Assembly: GCA_017646185.1 (NCBI GenBank)
Contig: JAGCNA010000328.1
Location: 1-7,349, forward strand
Length of the DNA: 7,349 nucleotides
From: Clostridia bacterium
Lineage (GTDB): Bacteria; Bacillota; Clostridia; Oscillospirales; CAG-382
Direction: 5' to 3'
The first letter of the stretch is position 1, and the number at the start of each line of letters is the position of its first letter. Below are positions 1-6,239 of this stretch, one piece after another. Made by a program: the position numbers and the translations under genes. Under the pieces are notes generated by a model, which saw only the letters and a program-made list of their open reading frames with translations, had not been told where the DNA came from and made no database searches.

Positions 1-15
1 ACCAACGCATACTTA

Positions 16-43
16 TTGTCAAGGTAAAGGGGGGCGCTATAAA
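16..43 (+). promoter_or_regulatory. possible upstream promoter (weak candidate)
   Basis: TTGTCA (16-21) and TATAAA (38-43) are separated by 16 nt, each one base from the consensus -35 and -10 hexamers. It could be a second, upstream promoter for the YwaF-like gene. The spacer is very G-rich and a much better promoter lies 22 nt downstream, so this may be chance. No coding region can be supported in bases 1-59. Confidence 0.25.
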
Positions 44-59
44 CTGGGCATTATTGTAA

Positions 60-88
60 TTGACAAAATGCGACCCTTGTGGTAGAAT
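60..88 (+). promoter_or_regulatory. sigma-A type promoter with extended -10
   Basis: A perfect -35 hexamer TTGACA (60-65), a 17-nt spacer and the -10 hexamer TAGAAT (83-88, five of six consensus bases) are preceded by the TG of an extended -10 element (80-81). Transcription should start near 95, leaving a leader of about 50 nt before the ATG at 147. A 13-nt imperfect palindrome (54-66, TTGT/ACAA arms) overlaps the -35 box and might bind a regulator; that part is speculative. Confidence 0.85.
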
Positions 89-130
89 GTCCGTCGGAAT
101 AAATTTCGTGCGTCCCGATAATACGTTTTT

Positions 131-137
131 AAAAGGA
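131..137 (+). promoter_or_regulatory. ribosome binding site that fixes the YwaF-like start
   Basis: AAAAGGA lies 9 nt before the ATG at 147. Neither upstream in-frame start (TTG at 60, ATG at 87) can be used, because both lie within promoter elements upstream of the expected transcript start. Confidence 0.7.
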
Positions 138-146
138 TTGTTTCTT

Positions 147-917
147 ATGAAAGAATTTTTCGGTTTCGGTGGGTATCAACGCATACCCGAAGGTTATTTA
201 TCCTGGCAACATTTAACGTTTGTTTCTTCTTTAATGTTTATAATGGTTTGCGCCGCTTTGTTTTTCGGTTTAAAAAACAAAAACAAAACGGAAAATCAAA
301 AAAACCGTGTGATCATCGCCGCCGCTATAATTATAGATTTGGCAGAGATATTCAAGCTCATCATCTCCTGCGTGCGGGCTCAGGACCCCCTTGCGTGGCT
401 TTATGACCTGCCTCTGTTTTTGTGCAGTATTCAGCTTATCGCCATTCCCCTTGCCGCCTTTACAAAGGGCAGAATAAAGAATGCGGCTTTGGATTTCGTG
501 TTCATCTTCGGCTTGCTGGGCGCGGTTATGGGCACATATTTCGCAGGGCAGAATTACGGCTGTTATCCCGTTTTGAGCTTCGATAACGTGATTTCCGGTT
601 TTACCCATTCCATATCCGGCTTTACTTCTCTTTACATAGCCATATCCCGAATGGCAAGCATGAAAAAGCGCAATATATGGATAACGTTTACTATTCTTCT
701 GGGCTTTTGCGGCGCCGCCCTAATTGCAAACAAGCTGTTGGATTATAACTATATGTTCCTCCGCGGAGGAGACGGCACCCCCTACGATATAGTATACCGC
801 TTTGTAAACGGCAACCAAATACTTTATCCCTTGTGCGTTATAGGATTGTTTTTGGTATATATAGTAGCTTTTTACTTTGTATTTTACCTTTGCACAAAAA
901 AGAAAAAACAACCGTAA
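147..917 (+). CDS. YwaF/TMEM164-family integral membrane protein
   Basis: A 256-aa polytopic membrane protein with six or seven hydrophobic segments (roughly 20-41, 54-75, 84-106, 112-133, 148-169, 176-197, 226-248) and a basic C-terminal tail, KKKKQP. Family hallmarks are LPLFLC (residues 88-93), His154 in FTHSISGF, and the NYMFL block (201-205) followed by a proline-rich turn before the last helix. These match the YwaF/TIGR02206 group, which is related to eukaryotic TMEM164, reported to be a phospholipid acyltransferase. Whether bacterial members are acyltransferases is unproven; Cys93 and His154 are candidate active residues. The frame stays open upstream to a TTG at 60, but that TTG is the -35 box, and the next ATG (87) overlaps the -10. 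The ATG at 147, with AAAAGGA (131-137) 9 nt upstream, is the credible start. The gene has its own promoter and terminator and converges on the minus-strand operon. The first 30 codons are AT-rich and use TTA, unlike the rest of the window. Confidence 0.85.
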   Translation: MKEFFGFGGYQRIPEGYLSWQHLTFVSSLMFIMVCAALFFGLKNKNKTENQKNRVIIAAAIIIDLAEIFKLIISCVRAQDPLAWLYDLPLFLCSIQLIAIPLAAFTKGRIKNAALDFVFIFGLLGAVMGTYFAGQNYGCYPVLSFDNVISGFTHSISGFTSLYIAISRMASMKKRNIWITFTILLGFCGAALIANKLLDYNYMFLRGGDGTPYDIVYRFVNGNQILYPLCVIGLFLVYIVAFYFVFYLCTKKKKQP

Positions 918-922
918 ATTAA

Positions 923-955
923 AAAAAGAGCAGATTTTTAAGATCTGCTCTTTTT
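923..955. terminator. bidirectional intrinsic terminator between convergent genes
   Basis: A perfect 13-bp stem (923-935 pairs with 943-955) has a 7-nt loop. The core is AGAGCAGAT/ATCTGCTCT, with A runs on the left and T runs on the right, so a U-tract follows the stem on either strand. It starts 5 nt after the stop of the plus-strand gene and 18 nt after the stop of the last minus-strand gene (974), and can end both transcripts. Confidence 0.9.
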
Positions 956-973
956 GCTGTTTATGGAGTTTTT

Positions 974-1504
974 CTATGCCAAAGCTTTTATCCATTCGGT
1001 GATTGCGGCTGTTACTGCGGAAAAGCCGAACACTGCGGAAATTCCCACTATGCCGCCAACCAGCACAAGGAAAATAATATGAAGTATTACCGCGCTCAAG
1101 GCGTGCCTGCGGCGGTTGACCTTTTTGGAAGAGCAAGCCATAATTATTGCGGCAATAAGACCGAAAACGGGTATCATAAACACCAGCTGGTTTAAAAGAT
1201 ATCCGCCGGTGGAAACAAGGGCGTATCTTCCCGTGGGGAGAATATTATCCCCGTAAGAGGTCTTAACGGGCACTTCTTCCTTTTGGGAAACGGGCTCGGG
1301 AATGGGGAAAGCTTCTTTTTCCTTTTCCGTTTCCGCGGCGGGGGAAGGAATATCCTTTTCCGCTTCCGCCAGGATTTGGGCAACGCTCTCTTCCTTTATT
1401 TCCTCTTTAACGGGGGTATCTCCGTAAAGGGTTTTTGTTCCGCAGGAGGGGCAGATCGCCACTCCCTCACGGACTGCGTAACCGCATTGAGGGCAGTATG
1501 TCAT
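974..1504 (-). CDS. zinc-ribbon membrane protein, last gene of the operon
   Basis: A 176-aa protein. Residues 4-21 form a compact zinc ribbon with two CPxCG knuckles (C4/C7 and C18/C21, ten residues apart). A charged, Glu/Pro-rich linker (about 24-95) follows, then two hydrophobic segments (about 103-123 and 136-162) joined by a basic stretch, KKVNRRRH. Both ends are therefore likely cytoplasmic, with the ribbon facing the cytosol. Small ribbon-plus-TM proteins of this shape are common in Clostridia and mostly uncharacterised; the ribbon could bind protein or nucleic acid. The ATG at 1504 is preceded by AAGGAG (complement of 1515-1520), which lies across the end of the transglutaminase gene only 7 nt away, so the two are probably co-translated. 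A terminator follows at 923-955. It is not one of the usual members of the MoxR/DUF58/transglutaminase trio, so its role here is unknown. Confidence 0.85.
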   Translation of the reverse strand: MTYCPQCGYAVREGVAICPSCGTKTLYGDTPVKEEIKEESVAQILAEAEKDIPSPAAETEKEKEAFPIPEPVSQKEEVPVKTSYGDNILPTGRYALVSTGGYLLNQLVFMIPVFGLIAAIIMACSSKKVNRRRHALSAVILHIIFLVLVGGIVGISAVFGFSAVTAAITEWIKALA

Positions 1505-1511
1505 ATTAAAC

Positions 1512-4010
1512 TTACTCCTTTTTTGTGTTTGAAGGCTTTGTCAAAAGTCCTTTAAAATATGCTCTGCGTTTTTTAAATCCGCCAAGATTTTTAAACATAT
1601 AGTCATTAAGCGCCAGAATATGCTTGCCTGCGGTCTTCAGCTCCTCCGCCGTGCATTTGCCGCCGAACTCTGCTTTGCGGAAATATTCCATAGCAAAGGA
1701 GGGGTTGGGCATTTCGGGGTCGGAACGGCAGATTCGTTTAATATATTCGGGGTATTTTTCACCCTTTAAGGGGGTAAAACCCTTAAGGCGCAATAATTTA
1801 ATATGCTGTGTATGAAGCTCTATAAGTCCTTTGTTGGGGTCGCCCTCGCCGCAGGAATACACAAATCTGGCTTTATACACACGTTTTCTCCGTTTTTCGT
1901 TGCGTCTGTAAACAAGAGCAACGATCAACGTAACGATTATAACACAAACAGAAATACAAATACAATAGATAATTGCTTTTTTGTTTGCTTTCGGGTCCCC
2001 CGAAACGCCATCGGACACGGTGCCTACTACAGCAGATTGGCTTTCGGACACTTCTTCGCTTATCTCGCCGGAGGATTCACTGCTTTCTTCGCTTGTTTCC
2101 TCGCTCACCTCTTCGCTTATCTCTTCGCTTGATTCCTGTTCGGACATTTCGGGCTGTGAGATCTCTTCGGGGTAGTTGGGCGGGTCAAGCTGAGGTCCAT
2201 CGGAGCCGATAGAGTTTAACATTGCGCCGTCGGTCATTTCAAAGGGAACCCATCCGTATCCGTAAAGCTCCACTTCGCACCAGGCGTGGGCGTTGGAATC
2301 GTAAACGTATCTTCCTCCGCCGAAATCCGCCCCTCTGGAAACGTAACCCGTAACGTAACGGGTGTTGATACCCAGCGAGCGCAAAAGCAGTACGGCGGTG
2401 GAGGAAAACTGCACGCAGTATCCTTCGCCGGTGTTAAACAAAAAGTTGTATATACTGTCCTTATCGTGATCGTAGTTCTGATACCGATCGGACATCTGGG
2501 GGTTCATTGTGTAAAACTTGGTTTCGGAAAGATATATCTGCACCGCTTCGATAGCGTCGATCACCGAATCCTCTGCGTTCAGCCATTCTTCGTAGCTTTG
2601 GTAGCCGTAATAACGGCGGAGAATATCCAGCATAAGCGCTCTCAATTCTTTATCCAGCAGTTCGTCGCCGGAAATATAGAATTCGGGGTTTTCGTAGTCC
2701 TTCATACCAAAGGTTTCGTATCCCCAATCTATATCGGTGTAGCTGCGGAGGAAATCAAACCAAGCCGCATCGTCCTCAAACTCTCCGAAACGGTAGGTCT
2801 GGGTGGTAATGGCAGGGTATCTTTCCTTAACCCCGTCATTATCCAGATCATGGAAGGCTTCGTCATCTTTATTGGAAATGTGGGTACTTCCCGCAGGGAT
2901 AGCAGGGTAAAGGGGCTTTACCACCCCTGCAATCGTAATAAAATCACGGGTGTTGGGTACGGCGGAAAGCAAATCTCTCTGTGTCTCCGCAAGAGCTTTG
3001 AATGCACCGTCTGTCAGCTCGGCAGAATCGGATGAAAACAAAGTCCAGTTATTGTCGCTGTAATCATAGTGAATACGGCGGCGCAGGAACATATTGGTGC
3101 CGTCGTTGGCGCCGGAGATGATATACAGCAGAATATTATCGAACTCGATATCCTCAAGCTCGGTGGAGGATTGCTTTTCCTCAAGATCGTTCATAAACTG
3201 CTCGTAGCCGTCCATGGAAATATCACCGCTGGCATCACCGTATCCGCCGGGGGAAACCGTGGGAGGCTTTATTCCCGTAAGCTGGGAAATAGCGTCCATC
3301 AGGGATTTCGAAAAGCTTTCGTTAGAAGCAACGGGCAGTAAAACAAATACCGCCGCCAGCAAAAACGCAAGGGTTTTTACGCCTATTTTGGTAATGGGCA
3401 GGGAAGATCCCATAACCTTTCCCGCTTTTCCCTGCACGGAAACGCAAAGCATAGCAATGATACACAGTATCATTATGTAAAAATGGGCGCTGTCGTTTCT
3501 TTCAAGGGCGACAAACAGTCCTATCGTTACGGCAGATGCAAGCAGTACGGGCACAAGGGATCTGCACCTTAACAAAAAGTGGGCAAACACCATAAGACAT
3601 AAAGCGGCAAGAAGCGCCGCCGCTACGGTCAATCCCATATCGTGATAAGGAATATAATAATCGGGCTCGTATCTGATTATTTCCGAAACGATAATGTCTA
3701 TTTTTGCGCTCAAAGCATCGCTTACGTCAAGGAAGGTAACGAATAAAATTCCCATTCCCTGAAGTATAAGGGCGGGATAAACTATCCACTCTGCGGAAAA
3801 CAAAAATCCGCATCCCATTGCCGCCGCCGTAAACAAGCAGGCGAAATATACTATAGAAAGAGAAATTTCCGGTAAAACGGTGCTTTTTGCAAATCCCGCC
3901 ACCGCCGCCGCCGTAACAAAGCATAAAGCAAGGCAGGCGAAAAATCCCAAAGCAGAGGAAGGGGTTGCAAAAATCTGTCTTTTTCTTGTTAAATTGGGAC
4001 GAAAGCTCAT
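1512..4010 (-). CDS. membrane-anchored transglutaminase-like protein (TgpA/YebA type)
   Basis: An 832-aa envelope protein. About seven N-terminal TM segments (near 21-41, 48-72, 75-96, 124-147, 150-169, 175-193, 209-229) place a large domain (about 230-677) outside the membrane. This domain carries the transglutaminase core: Cys532 in GEGYCVQFSS, His575 in NAHAWCEVEL, and Glu591 in GWVPFEMTDG at the usual Asp position of the Cys-His-Asp triad. A DLDNDG loop (388-393) looks calcium-binding. A Ser/Glu-rich stalk (about 614-662) leads to one further TM (678-701), a basic stop, RRNEKRRKR, and a cytoplasmic tail of about 125 residues resembling the DUF4129-type tail of TgpA proteins. Members may act as cross-linkers, peptidases or amidases on cell-wall or protein substrates; the substrate here is unknown. 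The start ATG overlaps the DUF58 stop (ATGA, 4007-4010) and has a strong site, GGGAGGAA (complement of 4015-4022). Length and layout fit the family. Confidence 0.92.
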   Translation of the reverse strand: MSFRPNLTRKRQIFATPSSALGFFACLALCFVTAAAVAGFAKSTVLPEISLSIVYFACLFTAAAMGCGFLFSAEWIVYPALILQGMGILFVTFLDVSDALSAKIDIIVSEIIRYEPDYYIPYHDMGLTVAAALLAALCLMVFAHFLLRCRSLVPVLLASAVTIGLFVALERNDSAHFYIMILCIIAMLCVSVQGKAGKVMGSSLPITKIGVKTLAFLLAAVFVLLPVASNESFSKSLMDAISQLTGIKPPTVSPGGYGDASGDISMDGYEQFMNDLEEKQSSTELEDIEFDNILLYIISGANDGTNMFLRRRIHYDYSDNNWTLFSSDSAELTDGAFKALAETQRDLLSAVPNTRDFITIAGVVKPLYPAIPAGSTHISNKDDEAFHDLDNDGVKERYPAITTQTYRFGEFEDDAAWFDFLRSYTDIDWGYETFGMKDYENPEFYISGDELLDKELRALMLDILRRYYGYQSYEEWLNAEDSVIDAIEAVQIYLSETKFYTMNPQMSDRYQNYDHDKDSIYNFLFNTGEGYCVQFSSTAVLLLRSLGINTRYVTGYVSRGADFGGGRYVYDSNAHAWCEVELYGYGWVPFEMTDGAMLNSIGSDGPQLDPPNYPEEISQPEMSEQESSEEISEEVSEETSEESSESSGEISEEVSESQSAVVGTVSDGVSGDPKANKKAIIYCICISVCVIIVTLIVALVYRRNEKRRKRVYKARFVYSCGEGDPNKGLIELHTQHIKLLRLKGFTPLKGEKYPEYIKRICRSDPEMPNPSFAMEYFRKAEFGGKCTAEELKTAGKHILALNDYMFKNLGGFKKRRAYFKGLLTKPSNTKKE
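2040..2132 (-). repeat. Ser/Glu tandem repeat in the transglutaminase stalk
   Basis: Residues 627-657 of the transglutaminase are a degenerate SEE[IVT] repeat made almost entirely of Ser and Glu. The DNA is correspondingly repetitive; for example CTTCGCTTATCTC occurs at 2054-2066 and 2111-2123. It forms an acidic, probably flexible stalk between the catalytic domain and the last TM helix. Such repeats can change length by slippage. Confidence 0.75.
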
Positions 4011-5263
4011 ACTCTTCCTCCCTTTTCAGCCAAGGAATACAGCACGGTAATTCCCGCGCTTTCCAGCTTTTTAATAATATTTGTGTCTACGGCGGGCACT
4101 TCTCCCAAAGGAGCGCACACCATTACCGCAATACCTTTAATATTGGGTGCTTCCGTTTGCAAAGCCACGATCTGTGCGGCTGTGTCCTCGTTAACTGCGG
4201 CGGTAATAAGGGTTACCGCATCCGCTTCGCCCAAAAGTATGGGGTCAATACGGCTTTCCGAGCCAACGGGCACGTATCCGCTTTTGCAAAGGGAAACAAA
4301 CCCTTCTTCCATAGAAGCGGTAATACCTATATTTTCTTTTCCGTTCCTCCAGGAAAGCAAAACGCTGTCCCCCTCGGAAGCCAGGGAAAGGCACATTCCG
4401 TAGGCGGTTTCCAGAACGGAATCCAAAAGCAGGGGGTTTTTATCCTTCTTTTGGTCGGTTTCGGGGAGATAATCTCCCGTATCGCAAAGCACGCAATGGC
4501 ATCTTTCCTTGGGGGATGCAAAGCGTATTATCTGTAATTCTTCTTCACGGGCGCTTTTTTTCCAGTGAATATCCTTTAAGCTGTCGCCGGGAACGTAATC
4601 CGCAATTTCAAACACTTCGTCTCTGTCGTCTCCGCGGCGGTTTCTGTCCGCCCCTTCGCCCATACCGGAGTGTATCTTGGTCTGCTCGGTCTTTCTGCCT
4701 TCGACAGGAATAACCGGCATATTTACCTTGAATTCGCCACCGCTTACAATTTTAAAAAGTCCCATAGGGTCGTGTACGGAAAGGTGTTTACAGCACACCT
4801 CAAAGCAGCCGGAAAGTCCGAAAGCCACCGGCTTTACCGCCGTAACTGCGCTTAAACCGCCCATTGTTACCCCCGTTTTTGATCTTACGGGAATACGGGT
4901 GTAAACGTAACCGTCCTTTTCCGCTTTGGGGATATACATACTTGCCGTAAGTCCCGGCAGGGGAAGGGGGAAATAATTATACACCGTAAGGGTAGCGGAC
5001 GCACTTTCGCCCTTGCGCAAAAACTGCTTATCAAACCCGATCTCCCCGCTTATTCCGCAAAAGCAAATAAATGCGTAGATCAGGGAAAGGATGGGCAGTA
5101 TTATCAAAAAGGTGGCGGCAATGCCCATAGGGGTGTTTTTACGGATTATGGCATAACAGCACAGCCCGAAAACCGCCGCCGCATAAGGAAAAAACCAAAC
5201 GGTGGGCAGCGGGTAAAAGGGCAGGGTTATTAACCGTGTTGCGCCAAAATTTTTGTTTTTCAT
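4007..5263 (-). CDS. DUF58 domain protein
   Basis: A 418-aa membrane-anchored protein. Two N-terminal hydrophobic segments (about 22-40 and 46-70) are followed by a beta-rich region and then the DUF58 signature at 222-248: ADYVPGDSLKDIHWKKSAR plus an IIRF strand. The C-terminal part has an alternating strand/helix pattern, with LCDTGDY (259-265) at the place of a vWA-like first strand. Only Asp and Thr are visible there, not a full DxSxS metal site. DUF58 proteins are regularly paired with MoxR ATPases and thought to be their adaptors or targets. The gene overlaps the upstream moxR-like gene by 4 nt (ATGA, 5260-5263) and the downstream transglutaminase gene by 4 nt, indicating translational coupling. 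Its own Shine-Dalgarno is modest (AAAGG about 7 nt before the ATG), which suits coupling. B. subtilis YeaD is a comparable protein. Confidence 0.93.
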   Translation of the reverse strand: MKNKNFGATRLITLPFYPLPTVWFFPYAAAVFGLCCYAIIRKNTPMGIAATFLIILPILSLIYAFICFCGISGEIGFDKQFLRKGESASATLTVYNYFPLPLPGLTASMYIPKAEKDGYVYTRIPVRSKTGVTMGGLSAVTAVKPVAFGLSGCFEVCCKHLSVHDPMGLFKIVSGGEFKVNMPVIPVEGRKTEQTKIHSGMGEGADRNRRGDDRDEVFEIADYVPGDSLKDIHWKKSAREEELQIIRFASPKERCHCVLCDTGDYLPETDQKKDKNPLLLDSVLETAYGMCLSLASEGDSVLLSWRNGKENIGITASMEEGFVSLCKSGYVPVGSESRIDPILLGEADAVTLITAAVNEDTAAQIVALQTEAPNIKGIAVMVCAPLGEVPAVDTNIIKKLESAGITVLYSLAEKGGRV

Positions 5264-6219
5264 ATTCTGCCTTTACCGCGGCGGGGGATATCCGTTTCCT
5301 TAAGAATTGCCTCAAGCACCTGTTCTGCGGTCAAGAATTGGCGCTTTGCCTCCTGAGAAAGGGTAATTCTGTGGTTTATGCAGGGAACGAACATAGCGTG
5401 AATATCCTCGGGAAGCACGTAATCTCTGCCCTGCAGATATGCATACGCCTTTGCAAGACGGACGATCATTACGCTGCCTCTGGGGGATGCACCCAAGGCT
5501 ATGTATTTGTTGTTTCTGGTTGCGGTTATAAGAGTAACCGCATATTTGTATATCTCCTCGTCCACAGAAACCTTCTTTACCTCTTCACGCATAGCGGTAA
5601 GCGATTCTCTGTCGGTTACGGGAGTAAGGGTGGGCAGGGTATTTTCGTGGGTCATACCTGCGGCAATACGCATTTCCGCCTCAAAGGTAGGGTATCCCAT
5701 GGAAAAGCGCATGCAAAATCTGTCTACCTGGGCTTCGGGCAGGGGATAAGTACCTACAAATCCCATAGGGTTCTGGGTTGCGATAACCGTAAATACCTTG
5801 GGCAGAGCGTGCATCTCGCCGTCTACCGTAACGGTACCCTCGTACATACATTCAAGAAGTGCGGATTGTGTCTTGGGGGAAGCACGGTTAATTTCGTCCC
5901 CAAGGAATATATCTGCGTTAACCGCACCGTGGCGGAATACAAATTCGCCGGTGCGTTTATCAAACATATTAAAACCGGTAATATCGGAAGGAGTTACGTC
6001 GGGCGTAAACTGAACGCGGTTGTAATCCAATCCGGAAAGACGTGCCAAAGCGGAAGCGAGGGTGGTCTTACCCACACCGGGAACGTCCTCTATAAGCACG
6101 TGTCCTCCCGCAAGAAATGCGGTTACCAAAAGCACCGCTTCCTTTTCCTTGCCAAGAACCGCTTTAAAAAGTCCTTTTGTAAGGGCTTTTGCCTGCTCGT
6201 GTCCGTTTGTAAGTGACAT
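5260..6219 (-). CDS. MoxR-family AAA+ ATPase
   Basis: A 319-aa cytoplasmic ATPase of normal family length. Visible motifs are Walker A PGVGKTT (47-53, Lys51), Walker B IFLGDEINR (104-112, Asp108/Glu109), sensor 1 ATQNPMG (147-153), an arginine-finger region PEAQVDRF (161-168) and sensor 2 GASPRGS (243-249, Arg247). The sequence after Walker B, ASPKTQSALLE, is typical of MoxR proteins. All residues needed for ATP binding and hydrolysis are present. MoxR ATPases work as hexameric remodelling factors for partners with vWA or DUF58 domains; here the partner is the next gene, overlapping by 4 nt. The start has AAGGA (complement of 6227-6231) 7 nt upstream. The gap to the preceding 327-aa membrane protein gene is 20 nt, with no terminator. 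B. subtilis YeaC is a comparable protein. Confidence 0.96.
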   Translation of the reverse strand: MSLTNGHEQAKALTKGLFKAVLGKEKEAVLLVTAFLAGGHVLIEDVPGVGKTTLASALARLSGLDYNRVQFTPDVTPSDITGFNMFDKRTGEFVFRHGAVNADIFLGDEINRASPKTQSALLECMYEGTVTVDGEMHALPKVFTVIATQNPMGFVGTYPLPEAQVDRFCMRFSMGYPTFEAEMRIAAGMTHENTLPTLTPVTDRESLTAMREEVKKVSVDEEIYKYAVTLITATRNNKYIALGASPRGSVMIVRLAKAYAYLQGRDYVLPEDIHAMFVPCINHRITLSQEAKRQFLTAEQVLEAILKETDIPRRGKGRI

Positions 6220-6239
6220 AGTGTTTTCCTTTCTTTACG

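Noticed and set aside
17..22. TTGACA on the minus strand as a divergent promoter
   Set aside because: The matching -10 would fall outside the window, so it cannot be supported.
3..187. CAACGCATAC occurring near 3-12 and again near 178-187
   Set aside because: Only about 10 bases match and the second copy is inside the coding region. There is no flanking similarity, so this is likely chance.
1192..1383. Lys/Arg-rich minus-strand frame inside the zinc-ribbon gene
   Set aside because: Its basic composition is simply the out-of-frame reading of the Glu/Lys/Pro-rich linker codons. The zinc-ribbon frame is supported by motifs and a ribosome site.
2286..3035. 249-codon plus-strand open frame inside the transglutaminase gene
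   Set aside because: It lies in the same codon-aligned antisense phase opposite the catalytic domain, where the sense strand carries the conserved Cys and His motifs. The antisense product has no recognisable features.
3820..3920. GCC/CCG triplet runs
   Set aside because: They encode alanine-rich TM helices of the transglutaminase protein and do not form an ordered tandem array.
3965..4537. 190-codon plus-strand open frame opposite the DUF58 gene
   Set aside because: It is a codon-aligned shadow of the DUF58 frame and has no family resemblance.
5236..6216. 326-codon plus-strand open frame as a real protein gene
   Set aside because: It is codon-aligned antisense to a clear MoxR ATPase gene with all motifs. 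The translation is rich in Cys, His, Gly and Lys with no domain, and I saw no convincing ribosome site. It is explained by absence of TTA/CTA/TCA in the sense gene.
4007..6219. MoxR-vWA type anti-phage or conflict system
   Set aside because: The set MoxR + DUF58 + TgpA-type transglutaminase is a widespread, probably housekeeping envelope cluster. No toxin, nuclease or other effector domain and no mobility gene is present.
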